6,063 nt of DNA from an uncultured Methylophilus sp. (GCA_936943315.1 CAKZJM010000084.1:1-6063); one strand, 5' to 3'. Numbered from the stretch's first letter, positions 1 through 6,063 are shown. The notes: generated from the sequence alone by a model not told the origin. Numbers and translations are program-made.

Positions 1-435
1 AGCGACTTGCCGCGTGTGGTTGCCGCCACCAAGCCTGGCAAAGTGGTGCCGGTAGAGATTGTACGCAAAGGGGCGAACAAGACGCTGCAATTGGGCGTAG
101 GTGAAATGCCTAGCGAACAGGGCGAAGCCCCGGCTGTGAGCAAAGAACCGGTAAAACCCGAAGCGAACAGAGTCGGCCTGACCTTGCGTGAACTCACGCC
201 GCAGCAGAAGAAAAAGCTCAACGGCAAAAATGGCTTGCTGGTGATTGAAAGCAGTGGCGCCGCAGCCCAAGCGGGTATCCGCCGTGGGGATGTGATTCTT
301 GGTTTGAATAATAACGAGAGTCAAAGTGTTGAGCTGTTTAATAAACAGATCAACGCGGTGCCTTCTGGCAAGACCATTGCGGTATTGGTGCAGCGTGGTG
401 AAAATACGCTCTATGTGCCGATTAAAATCAAGTAA
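1..435 (+). CDS. mucD: DegQ/MucD-family periplasmic serine endoprotease, 3' end only
   Basis: The frame is open at the left edge and ends at TAA 433-435, so only the last 144 residues are present and the catalytic trypsin-like domain lies outside the window. Residues 1 to about 37 (starting SDLPRVV) match the end of PDZ domain 1 of HtrA-family proteases. A Pro/Glu/Lys-rich linker follows, and from about residue 56 there is a complete PDZ domain 2, including GLLV, AAQAGIRRGDVILGLNN and a final beta-strand YVPIKIK. In this family (DegP/DegQ/MucD) the PDZ domains bind exposed C-termini of misfolded envelope proteins and control cage assembly and proteolysis in the periplasm. The position directly upstream of lepA fits the mucD gene of sigma-E regions in beta- and gammaproteobacteria, and I chose the symbol on that basis; degQ or degP would be equally acceptable names. 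An internal TTG or ATG should not be taken as its start. Family assignment is firm, the exact subfamily less so. Confidence 0.88.
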   Translation, partial: SDLPRVVAATKPGKVVPVEIVRKGANKTLQLGVGEMPSEQGEAPAVSKEPVKPEANRVGLTLRELTPQQKKKLNGKNGLLVIESSGAAAQAGIRRGDVILGLNNNESQSVELFNKQINAVPSGKTIAVLVQRGENTLYVPIKIK

Positions 436-457
436 CTGACCTTGGCTGTATGAGATC

Positions 458-493
458 ACAAAAAGACAGGGTAACCTGTCTTTTTGTCTTTTG
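458..493 (+). terminator. Strong Rho-independent terminator after mucD
   Basis: A perfect 13-bp inverted repeat, ACAAAAAGACAGG (458-470) and CCTGTCTTTTTGT (475-487), encloses the tetraloop GTAA (471-474). The 3' arm carries a T5 run and is followed by CTTTT (488-492). The A-rich 5' arm mirrors the T-rich 3' arm, so the hairpin could also work for transcripts coming from the right, although no minus-strand gene is seen here. It begins 22 bases after the mucD stop codon and probably separates the mucD transcript from the lepA operon. Confidence 0.8.
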
Positions 494-534
494 TGAGGTG
501 GCAACCTAAGTGCACGGGTGTGGAAAATAAATCC

Positions 535-561
535 CTGATATTCATGCATTTGTTGTAAAAT
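535..561 (+). promoter_or_regulatory. Candidate sigma-70 promoter for the lepA operon
   Basis: TAAAAT at 556-561 matches five of six bases of the -10 consensus. The best -35 match in range is CTGATA at 535-540, four of six bases, with a short spacer of 15 bases. It lies between the mucD terminator and lepA, where a promoter is needed if the terminator is efficient. Transcription would start near 568, leaving a leader of about 55 bases. This is a prediction from weak consensus matches only. Confidence 0.35.
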
Positions 562-572
562 GCAACCGATTT

Positions 573-595
573 GAAAGGCGCTTCAAGCGCCTTTC
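573..595 (+). other. Perfect 9-bp stem-loop in the lepA leader
   Basis: GAAAGGCGC (573-581) and GCGCCTTTC (587-595) form a perfect 9-bp stem with the loop TTCAA. The sequence after it (TTGCTTGTAAATAA) is only moderately T-rich, so it is a poor intrinsic terminator by itself. If the candidate promoter is right, this hairpin sits about five bases from the 5' end of the lepA mRNA, where it might stabilise the message or act as an attenuator. It could instead be a second, weaker terminator for read-through from mucD. The structure is directly visible; its role is inference. Confidence 0.6.
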
Positions 596-622
596 TTGCT
601 TGTAAATAACGCATGACAGAAC

Positions 623-2398
623 ATGAAAAATATTCGTAATTTTTCGATAATTGCCCACATTGATCATGGCAAATCGACACTGGCAGACCGTATCATCCAA
701 TTGTGCGGTGGCCTCGAAGCACGTGAAATGGAAGCGCAAGTGCTCGACAGCATGGATATTGAGCGTGAGCGCGGCATTACCATCAAAGCGCAAACCGCTG
801 CCTTGCAATACAAAGCCAATAATGGCGAAACTTACTTCCTCAACCTGATTGATACCCCGGGTCACGTAGACTTCAGTTATGAAGTGAGCCGTTCGTTGTC
901 AGCCTGCGAAGGCGCCTTGCTGGTGGTGGATGCCTCCCAGGGCGTGGAGGCGCAAAGTGTCGCCAACTGCTATACCGCGATTGACCTCGGCGTTGAAGTC
1001 ACGCCTGTTCTGAACAAGATCGATTTGCCCTCCGCAGACCCGGTGCGTGTGTCGCAGGAAATTGAAGATGTGATTGGGGTAGATGCGACCGATGCCGTAC
1101 GTTGCTCAGCTAAAACCGGTGAAGGTGTGCGCGATGTGCTGGAAGAAGTGGTTGCCAAAGTGCCGCCACCTAAAGGGAATGTTGACGCGCCGCTGAAAGC
1201 GCTGGTCATTGATGCCTGGTTTGATAACTACGTTGGCGTAGTGATGTTGGTGCGCGTGATAGATGGTGTCCTGCGAGCCAAAGAAAAAATTCGCCTGATG
1301 GCCACCGGTGCCGAGTACCTATGTGAACAGGTCGGTGTTTTTACCCCAAAGTCGTTGCAACGTCCACAACTGAGTGCTGGTGAAGTGGGTTTTATTATTG
1401 CGGGGATTAAAGAACTCGCCGCCGCCAAGGTAGGCGATACCGTAACTTTAGCTGGTAAACCTGCTCTTATCCCATTGCCAGGTTTTAAAGAGGTCAAACC
1501 GCAAGTATTTGCTGGCTTATATCCTGTTGAATCTAACCAGTTTGAGGCTTTGCGCACCGCACTGGAAAAACTTAGCCTGAATGACTCAAGCTTGCAGTTT
1601 GAGCCGGAAAACTCTACCGCACTGGGCTTTGGTTTCCGTTGTGGATTCCTAGGCTTGCTGCATATGGAAATCGTACAAGAGCGCCTGGAGCGTGAGTACG
1701 ATATGGACCTGATCACCACCGCGCCGACCGTGATTTATGAGTTGCTACTCAAAAGCGGCGAGGTCATACAAATCGAAAACCCGTCACGCCTGCCCGAGCC
1801 TTCGCGCATAGAAGAAATCCGTGAGCCCATGATTGTGGTCAATCTGCTGATGCCGCAAGACTATGTGGGGCCGGTGATGACCTTGTGTAACAACAAGCGC
1901 GGTGTGCAGCGCAATATGCAATATATGGGCCGCCAGGTCATGTTGAGTTATGAAATGCCGCTGAATGAGGTCGTGCTCGATTTCTTTGATAAACTCAAAT
2001 CAGTGTCACGTGGCTATGCCTCTATGGATTACGAGTTTCTCGAGTTCCGTGCAGCTGACCTGGTCAAGCTGGATATCATGGTCAACGGTGAGCGTGTCGA
2101 TGCACTGAGCCTGATTGTGCACCGTGCCAACAGTATTTACCGTGGCCGCGAACTGGTAGCGAAAATGCGCGAACTGATCCCTCGCCAGATGTTTGATATT
2201 GCCATCCAGGCCTCTATCGGCGCCAATATCATTGCGCGTGAAACGGTGAAAGCCATGCGTAAAAACGTGCTGGCCAAATGTTACGGCGGGGATATCACCC
2301 GTAAGCGCAAGTTGCTGGAAAAACAAAAAAAAGCGTATGAAGCAGGTGGGCAATGTGGAGATTCCACAAGAAGCCTTTCTGGCAATTTTGCGCGTTGA
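623..2398 (+). CDS. lepA: Translation factor LepA (EF4), C-terminal tail frameshifted
   Basis: LepA is a ribosome-associated translational GTPase, reported to back-translocate or remobilise stalled ribosomes and to assist 30S biogenesis. The sequence shows G1 AHIDHGKST (11-19), the switch I region RERGITIKAQT (48-58), G3 DTPGH (77-81) with the catalytic His81, G4 NKID (131-134) and G5 SAK (162-164). Beta-barrel and EF-G-like domains follow, including FRCGFLGLLHMEI near residues 337-349, then the LepA-specific C-terminal domain. The ATG at 623 gives the canonical start MKNIRNFSIIAHIDHGKS; there is no clear Shine-Dalgarno sequence before it. The protein is 591 residues, but from residue 571 (after LLEKQKK) the last 21 residues do not match the family. 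The expected tail RMKQVGNVEIPQEAFLAIL is encoded in the +1 frame from 2334 and stops at 2408. A one-base skip in the A8 tract would give 594 residues, three short of the roughly 597-599 typical of the family. Identity is certain; whether the tail is truly disrupted is not. Confidence 0.95.
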   Translation: MKNIRNFSIIAHIDHGKSTLADRIIQLCGGLEAREMEAQVLDSMDIERERGITIKAQTAALQYKANNGETYFLNLIDTPGHVDFSYEVSRSLSACEGALLVVDASQGVEAQSVANCYTAIDLGVEVTPVLNKIDLPSADPVRVSQEIEDVIGVDATDAVRCSAKTGEGVRDVLEEVVAKVPPPKGNVDAPLKALVIDAWFDNYVGVVMLVRVIDGVLRAKEKIRLMATGAEYLCEQVGVFTPKSLQRPQLSAGEVGFIIAGIKELAAAKVGDTVTLAGKPALIPLPGFKEVKPQVFAGLYPVESNQFEALRTALEKLSLNDSSLQFEPENSTALGFGFRCGFLGLLHMEIVQERLEREYDMDLITTAPTVIYELLLKSGEVIQIENPSRLPEPSRIEEIREPMIVVNLLMPQDYVGPVMTLCNNKRGVQRNMQYMGRQVMLSYEMPLNEVVLDFFDKLKSVSRGYASMDYEFLEFRAADLVKLDIMVNGERVDALSLIVHRANSIYRGRELVAKMRELIPRQMFDIAIQASIGANIIARETVKAMRKNVLAKCYGGDITRKRKLLEKQKKAYEAGGQCGDSTRSLSGNFAR

Positions 2399-2408
2399 AG
2401 ATAAATAA
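2327..2408 (+). pseudogene. lepA: Out-of-frame native C-terminus of lepA
   Basis: From 2334 the +1 frame reads RMKQVGNVEIPQEAFLAILRVEDK and stops at TAA 2406-2408, the conserved end of LepA (E. coli has RMKQIGNVELPQEAFLAIL). The switch point is the A8 tract at 2325-2332. E. coli has five residues, KEGKK, between the Gln of LLQKQ and this RMK motif. Here only 7 bases (2327-2333) separate the CAA codon from CGT instead of 15, so 8 bases are missing. That is what remains if two A5 tracts flanking about six bases collapsed into a single A8. The tail itself shows no other damage, so the lesion is recent, compensated, or artefactual. Confidence 0.85.
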
Positions 2409-2443
2409 AAAACGGGAACGCCCGCTCTCTACAGGAAGCAAGC

Positions 2444-3259
2444 ATGTATTTCGCAATTTTTATGTTGGTCATTTTACTGGTCTCTGGCGCCATCTGGCTG
2501 CTGGATATCTTGGTATTGCGCAAGCAGCGCCAGGCAGGTGCATTGGGTGACGTGGCAGATCCCTGGTATGTGGAATACAGCAAAAGTTTTTTCCCTGTCA
2601 TCCTGCTGGTATTCATGGTGCGCTCTTTTGTCGTTGAGCCATTCAAAATCCCATCTGGTTCCATGATGCCTACTTTGCTGGCTGGTGACTATATCCTGGT
2701 CAACAAGTTTACGTATGGCTTGCGCGTGCCTATTCTTAACAACGTGTTTTACCCGGTCGGCCAGCCGCAACGCGGCGATGTATTTGTGTTTCATTATCCG
2801 CCCGACACCACCATTGACTATATCAAGCGTGTGATCGGCCTGCCTGGCGACCAGATTCAATACCGTGACAAGCAGCTCACCATTAACGGTAAGGTGATTA
2901 ACCTGGACTTTGTGCAGCCCTATCAATATGCGTTAAACGTGAATGATGAGTCCGGCAGCGCGCGTGCTGTCGATGTCACTGCATCCCGCTTGAACGAGCA
3001 GTTGGGCACGGTCAAACACGATGTGCTGATTCATGACATCATGAACCAGTACAGCCCGGGCAGTCTGGGTGACCGTCTGATGCAGGGTGAAATCATCACC
3101 GTGCCAGCGGGGCACTATTTCGCCATGGGCGATAACCGTGACAACAGTTCCGACAGTCGTGTCTGGGGCTTTGTTGCTGAAAAACACCTGGTGGGCAAAG
3201 CGTTTTTTATCTGGTTTAACTTTGACCAGTGGCGTCGTATCGGGCAAAGTATTGGTTAA
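2444..3259 (+). CDS. lepB: Signal peptidase I
   Basis: This is the membrane-bound serine protease that removes signal peptides from exported preproteins on the periplasmic side of the inner membrane. The 271-residue protein has two N-terminal membrane segments (about 2-25 and 49-64) joined by a short basic cytoplasmic loop containing RKQRQ. The catalytic Ser73 is in IPSGSMMPT (69-77) and the general base Lys128 is in DYIKRVIGLPGD (125-136). GDNRDNSSDSR (229-239) is the conserved late box. The segment between about 140 and 218 is the variable domain typical of Gram-negative enzymes, and all key residues are present. The start ATG at 2444 has AGGAAG at 2433-2438, five bases upstream, and lies 45 bases after the lepA frame-0 stop or 35 after the native-frame stop. 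Co-transcription with lepA is expected from the spacing and from the conserved lepA-lepB order. Confidence 0.97.
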   Translation: MYFAIFMLVILLVSGAIWLLDILVLRKQRQAGALGDVADPWYVEYSKSFFPVILLVFMVRSFVVEPFKIPSGSMMPTLLAGDYILVNKFTYGLRVPILNNVFYPVGQPQRGDVFVFHYPPDTTIDYIKRVIGLPGDQIQYRDKQLTINGKVINLDFVQPYQYALNVNDESGSARAVDVTASRLNEQLGTVKHDVLIHDIMNQYSPGSLGDRLMQGEIITVPAGHYFAMGDNRDNSSDSRVWGFVAEKHLVGKAFFIWFNFDQWRRIGQSIG

Positions 3260-3261
3260 TC

Positions 3262-3276
3262 CACGGCCACGCCGTG
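3262..3276 (+). other. Small GC-rich hairpin between lepB and the DUF4845 gene
   Basis: CACGGC (3262-3267) and GCCGTG (3271-3276) form a perfect 6-bp stem with the three-base loop CAC, three bases after the lepB stop. No T-run follows, so it is not an intrinsic terminator. It could act as an mRNA stability or processing element, or be chance. Confidence 0.35.
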
Positions 3277-3293
3277 TCACAGGGCATCATCTT

Positions 3294-3300
3294 GAGGGAG
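3294..3300 (+). promoter_or_regulatory. Strong ribosome binding site that sets the DUF4845 start
   Basis: GAGGGAG, a near-consensus Shine-Dalgarno sequence, ends five bases before the ATG at 3306. It is the best such site in the window. It shows that the gene starts here rather than at the in-frame ATG at 3087, which lies deep inside lepB. Confidence 0.8.
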
Positions 3301-3305
3301 AGCAT

Positions 3306-3659
3306 ATGACATTCTCAAAGACTTCTACCCAACACGGTCTCGGCCTGATCGGTTTCTTGCTGGTATTAACCGCCTTTGGCATCCTGGGCATGGTGGCGTT
3401 AAAAGCGCTGCCCTCCTATATGGAGTACTTCTCTATCCAGTCTACCGTTAACCGCATCGCACATGATCCCATGTTGCAAAATGACAGTGATATCCGCAAA
3501 GCGTTTGACCGCCAGATGGAGGTAGACAGCATACACGAGGTCACCAGCCGCGATCTCCAAGTCAGTGGCGGTGTGGTCGCCATGCGTTACCAGAAAAAGA
3601 TTCCACTGACAGACACGATGACCCTGTTGATCGACTTTGATGCGACCAGCAAACCATAA
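3306..3659 (+). CDS. DUF4845 family small membrane protein
   Basis: This 117-residue protein has no experimentally established function that I know of. The N-terminus is short and polar (residues 1-11), followed by a hydrophobic membrane segment at about 12-35 (LGLIGFLLVLTAFGILGMVA) and then LPSYMEYFS. A soluble domain of about 75 residues, presumably periplasmic, ends in a beta-rich part containing VVAMRYQKKIPL and LLIDFDA. The layout matches DUF4845 proteins encoded between lepB and rnc in many beta- and gammaproteobacteria. The HG-LGLIGFL region resembles a type IV prepilin/pseudopilin N-terminus but has Gly rather than Glu at the +5 position. The frame is open upstream to 3087 inside lepB. 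I place the start at 3306 because of the strong Shine-Dalgarno sequence and the normal family N-terminus. It lies 46 bases after lepB and 22 before rnc, so it is probably in the same operon. Family assignment rests on context and sequence resemblance. Confidence 0.85.
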   Translation: MTFSKTSTQHGLGLIGFLLVLTAFGILGMVALKALPSYMEYFSIQSTVNRIAHDPMLQNDSDIRKAFDRQMEVDSIHEVTSRDLQVSGGVVAMRYQKKIPLTDTMTLLIDFDATSKP

Positions 3660-3681
3660 CGGCAGGCATTGCTGCAAGTAA

Positions 3682-4353
3682 ATGAACGCACTCCCCGTAT
3701 TACAAACCCGAATCAGCTACAGCTTCACGCAGCCAGAACTGCTACAGCAGGCGCTCACGCACCGCAGTTTTTCTGCCAGCAACAATGAGCGGTTAGAGTT
3801 TCTGGGCGATAGCGTATTAAACTTTATTATTGCGCACCAACTGTTCAATTTGTTTCCGCATTTGCCAGAAGGTGACTTGAGCCGATTACGCGCCAAGCTG
3901 GTCAAAGAGGCCAGCCTGGCGGAAATTGCCACTGAACTCCATTTGGGCGATGCGCTCAAACTTGGCGAAGGCGAGTTGAAAAGCGCCGGCTGGCGTCGGC
4001 CTTCTATCTTAGCCGATGCACTGGAGGCGATTGTGGGTGCGGTTTACCTGGATGGCGGTTTTGATGCAGCCCAAAAAGTAGTCGCTTTGCTCTACCGCGA
4101 AAAACTCGGCACCATTGATCCTAAGTCGATAGACAAAGACGCCAAATCACAGCTGCAAGAATACCTGCAAAGTAAAAAGATGGACCTGCCTGAATATCAG
4201 GTGGTGTCTATTGAAGGGGAGGCCCATGCGCAAACCTTCACCGTACAATGCTTTATTAAAAAACTTCAATTGACCACTACGGGTGTAGGCACCAGCCGCC
4301 GGGTGGCTGAGCAACAAGCGGCCAAATTGGCCATGGACAATATTCAATCATGA
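3682..4353 (+). CDS. rnc: Ribonuclease III
   Basis: RNase III is the double-strand-specific endoribonuclease that cuts rRNA precursors and structured mRNAs in the cytoplasm as a homodimer. The 223-residue protein carries the signature NERLEFLGDS (35-44) with metal-binding and catalytic Glu36, Glu39 and Asp43, then Glu63 in PEGD. The second acidic pair, Asp112 and Glu115, is in ILADALEA. The double-stranded RNA-binding domain spans about 154-222, with DAKSQLQEYLQ at its first helix and GTSRRVAEQQAAKLA at its last. Length and all active-site residues are normal for the family (E. coli 226). The ATG at 3682 has only a weak purine stretch upstream (GCAAG). The stop overlaps the era start as ATGA (4350-4353), which suggests translational coupling. 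Linkage to era is conserved across proteobacteria and fits joint roles in rRNA maturation. Confidence 0.97.
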   Translation: MNALPVLQTRISYSFTQPELLQQALTHRSFSASNNERLEFLGDSVLNFIIAHQLFNLFPHLPEGDLSRLRAKLVKEASLAEIATELHLGDALKLGEGELKSAGWRRPSILADALEAIVGAVYLDGGFDAAQKVVALLYREKLGTIDPKSIDKDAKSQLQEYLQSKKMDLPEYQVVSIEGEAHAQTFTVQCFIKKLQLTTTGVGTSRRVAEQQAAKLAMDNIQS

Positions 4354-5252
4354 CAGAACTTACCCCAGCTGCAGACGATTTCCGTTGCGGTACCGTTGCC
4401 ATCGTTGGCCGCCCCAACGTGGGCAAGTCAACGCTGCTTAACCATATTTTGGGTTTGAAGCTGGCGATTACTTCCCGCAAGGCGCAAACCACGCGCCATC
4501 GCTTGCTAGGGATACACACCACAGAAGACACGCAGTTCCTGTTTGTCGACACCCCCGGATTTCAGCAAAAGCACATTAACGCCCTCAACAAAAGCCTCAA
4601 TAAAACCGTCACCCAGGTGCTGACGGAGGTCGATGTGGTGCTGTTTGTGATTGAGCCGATGAAGCTGGGCGAAGCGGATGAGCTGGTCCTCAAACTGCTG
4701 CCTAAAAACAAACCGGTATTGCTGGTTGTTAACAAGGCTGACCTCATGGGTGACAAGGGTAATTTATTGCCTTTGATCCAGGACTTTGATCAGCTGTTTG
4801 AGTTTGCGGGCATTATCCCGGTCAGCGCCAAAAAGAATCTGTATCTGGATGAGTTGTTGTCTGCCGTGCGCGAACACTTGCCGCAACAGCCTGCGATCTA
4901 CGCCGAAGATGAGCTGACTGATAAAAATGAGCGTTTTTTGGCAGCTGAACTGGTGCGCGAAAAAGTATTCCGGTTGCTGGGGGATGAAGTGCCTTATTCA
5001 GTCACGGTAGAAATTGAAAAGTTTGAAACCGTTAAAAACCTGCGCCGCATTTTTGCCGCCATCATTGTCGATAAAGAGAGCCAGAAGCCGATGATCATTG
5101 GTAAAGGCGGCGAAAAGCTCAAGCAGATTTCCACTGAAGCACGGCAAGACATGGAAAAACTGTTTGGCTCAAAGGTCTACCTGGAAACCTGGGTCAAGGT
5201 AAAAGGTGGCTGGGCAGACGATGCACGTGCATTGAAGAGCCTGGGTTTCTAA
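4350..5252 (+). CDS. era: GTPase Era
   Basis: Era is an essential GTPase in most bacteria that binds the 3' end of 16S rRNA and assists 30S subunit maturation. The 300-residue protein has a TrmE-Era-type G domain: G1 GRPNVGKST (20-28), the switch I region ITSRKAQTTRHR (40-51), G3 DTPG (67-70), G4 NKAD (128-131) and G5 SAK (159-161). A C-terminal type II KH RNA-binding domain follows, with IIGKGGEKLKQI (249-260) and the typical ending VKVKGGWADD. Length matches the family (E. coli 301). The start ATG at 4350 overlaps the last codons of rnc by four bases, so ribosomes finishing rnc probably reinitiate here. No residue needed for GTP or RNA binding is missing. Confidence 0.97.
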   Translation: MTELTPAADDFRCGTVAIVGRPNVGKSTLLNHILGLKLAITSRKAQTTRHRLLGIHTTEDTQFLFVDTPGFQQKHINALNKSLNKTVTQVLTEVDVVLFVIEPMKLGEADELVLKLLPKNKPVLLVVNKADLMGDKGNLLPLIQDFDQLFEFAGIIPVSAKKNLYLDELLSAVREHLPQQPAIYAEDELTDKNERFLAAELVREKVFRLLGDEVPYSVTVEIEKFETVKNLRRIFAAIIVDKESQKPMIIGKGGEKLKQISTEARQDMEKLFGSKVYLETWVKVKGGWADDARALKSLGF

Positions 5253-5279
5253 TCAACCTGTCTCACCACTGGCCTAGCG

Positions 5280-6032
5280 ATGGCAGTCAAATCTCCTGAT
5301 TCCGGTAGCCATAAACAATCGCAGCAACCGGTATTTATCCTTCACACTTATCCGTTTAAAGAAACCAGCCTGGTGGTTGAGATGTTCAGCCGGGACCTGG
5401 GCCGCATTGCTGCCGTCGCCAAGGGTGCGCGGCGGCCGCTTTCTGCCATGCGCGGCATGTTGCAGTCTTTTCAGCAACTGGCCGGCACCTGGTCAGGCAA
5501 AAACGAACTCAAGACATTGCATGAGCTGGAATGGATGACCGGGCTCACCCTGCTCAGGGGCGATGCCCTCATGTGCGGCTTTTACATGAACGAACTACTG
5601 TTGCGCCTGTTGCCGCGCGACGACGCGCATGTGCAATTGTTCGAGTATTACGCCCAGACCATACAATTGCTCTCAACCTTGCAGCAAGATGCAGGCAGCG
5701 GGCAACTGGCTGAAATCATGCGCCGGTTTGAGCTCAAAATGCTGCAAGAGCTCGGCTACGCAGTGCCGCTGACGCATGATGAAAACGGCGAAATCATTCA
5801 TGCGGATGAAACCTACAGATTTGAAGCGGATTATGGTGCCTGCGACCCTGCGGCCACCCGCAATGGCATTGTGATTCAAGGCGCGACCTTGCTCGAAATG
5901 GCGCGCGGCAATTACGCCAACCAAACCACACAATCACAAAGCAAACAGTTGATGCGCTACCTGCTGCAACATTACCTGGGTGAAAAGCCCTTGCATACGC
6001 GGCAGTTACTGGTGGATTTACAAGGGTTCTGA
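5280..6032 (+). CDS. recO: DNA repair protein RecO
   Basis: RecO works with RecR (and RecF) to load RecA onto SSB-coated single-stranded DNA in gap repair, and it anneals complementary strands. The 250-residue protein has an N-terminal OB fold at about 17-90, with VFILHTYPFKETS, FSRDLGRIAAVAKGARRP and a following beta-strand region. The helical C-terminal domain contains RRFELKMLQELGYAVPL and ends normally. The four-cysteine zinc motif of many Gram-positive RecO proteins is absent, as in E. coli RecO; only single cysteines are seen (for example in YGACDP). The ATG at 5280 lies 27 bases after era with no clear Shine-Dalgarno sequence. The first 15 residues are polar and poorly conserved, so a slightly later start cannot be excluded. 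Position after rnc-era matches the E. coli and betaproteobacterial order, where pdxJ often follows. The 31 bases after the stop (6033-6063) hold nothing I can assign. Confidence 0.95.
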   Translation: MAVKSPDSGSHKQSQQPVFILHTYPFKETSLVVEMFSRDLGRIAAVAKGARRPLSAMRGMLQSFQQLAGTWSGKNELKTLHELEWMTGLTLLRGDALMCGFYMNELLLRLLPRDDAHVQLFEYYAQTIQLLSTLQQDAGSGQLAEIMRRFELKMLQELGYAVPLTHDENGEIIHADETYRFEADYGACDPAATRNGIVIQGATLLEMARGNYANQTTQSQSKQLMRYLLQHYLGEKPLHTRQLLVDLQGF

Positions 6033-6063
6033 GGTAGCGCTCAGGATTCTCTGGGTCTTCTAC

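Noticed and set aside
1228..1719. 163-codon open frame on the minus strand
   Set aside because: It is fully antisense to conserved lepA sequence, its translation is rich in Ser/Arg/Pro with no recognisable domain, and it looks like a shadow of codon bias.
2325..2340. dnaX-type programmed -1 frameshift at the A8 tract
   Set aside because: A -1 shift here reads AGC GTA TGA and stops at once at 2338-2340. Only a +1 (or -2) change reaches the conserved tail, so the classic slippery mechanism does not explain the arrangement.
2353..2550. 65-codon plus-strand frame starting MWRFHKKPF
   Set aside because: It is the third frame across the lepA tail and the lepB 5' end, without a Shine-Dalgarno sequence or recognisable protein.
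2281..2664. Minus-strand open frame spanning the lepA-lepB junction
   Set aside because: It overlaps conserved coding parts of both genes and shows no domain or plausible ribosome binding site; the junction is explained by the shifted lepA tail and the lepB start.
3087..3305. In-frame upstream extension of the DUF4845 gene inside lepB
   Set aside because: It lies in another frame of the well-conserved lepB 3' half, while the ATG at 3306 has a near-consensus Shine-Dalgarno sequence and gives a normal family N-terminus.
3660..3681. RNase III autoregulatory stem-loop upstream of rnc
   Set aside because: The only pairing is a 4-bp GCAG/CTGC stem, far too short for an RNase III substrate like the E. 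coli rnc leader hairpin.
5253..5279. Terminator or promoter between era and recO
   Set aside because: The 27-base spacer has no inverted repeat, no T-run and no -10/-35 pair, so simple co-transcription is more likely.

Overview
The window is a compact, one-directional housekeeping segment (all genes on the + strand) with the order mucD/degQ-like protease (3' end) - lepA - lepB - DUF4845 gene - rnc - era - recO. This is the conserved proteobacterial block that follows the sigma-E/mucD region. The gene order, the DUF4845 gene between lepB and rnc, the protein sequences and an intermediate GC content point to a betaproteobacterium. A Methylophilaceae-like methylotroph is my best guess; the family is an impression from the protein sequences, not a demonstrated placement.

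Layout: bases 1-435 are the last 144 codons of a periplasmic DegQ/MucD serine protease, ending in its second PDZ domain. A strong intrinsic terminator (about 458-493) follows. The 187-base spacer to lepA then holds a weak sigma-70-like promoter candidate (about 535-561) and a perfect 9-bp hairpin (573-595) just ahead of lepA. From lepA (623) to recO (6032) the genes are tightly packed with gaps of 22 to 46 bases, or a 4-base ATGA overlap at rnc/era, and no further terminator is visible, so this looks like one operon. It combines ribosome and translation functions (LepA, RNase III, Era), protein export (LepB), DNA repair (RecO) and one small membrane protein of unknown role.

The main anomaly is at the 3' end of lepA. 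At an A8 tract (2325-2332) the reading frame leaves the conserved LepA sequence. The family C-terminal tail is intact but encoded one base out of frame, ending at 2408 instead of 2398. Compared with the usual family sequence, 8 bases are missing at this point. The cause could be a real deletion, a slippage-rescued gene, or an assembly error.

I see no mobile element, CRISPR array, tRNA or rRNA, and no sign of an undescribed multi-gene system. Apart from the lepA 3' end and a few leader hairpins, the region is ordinary.
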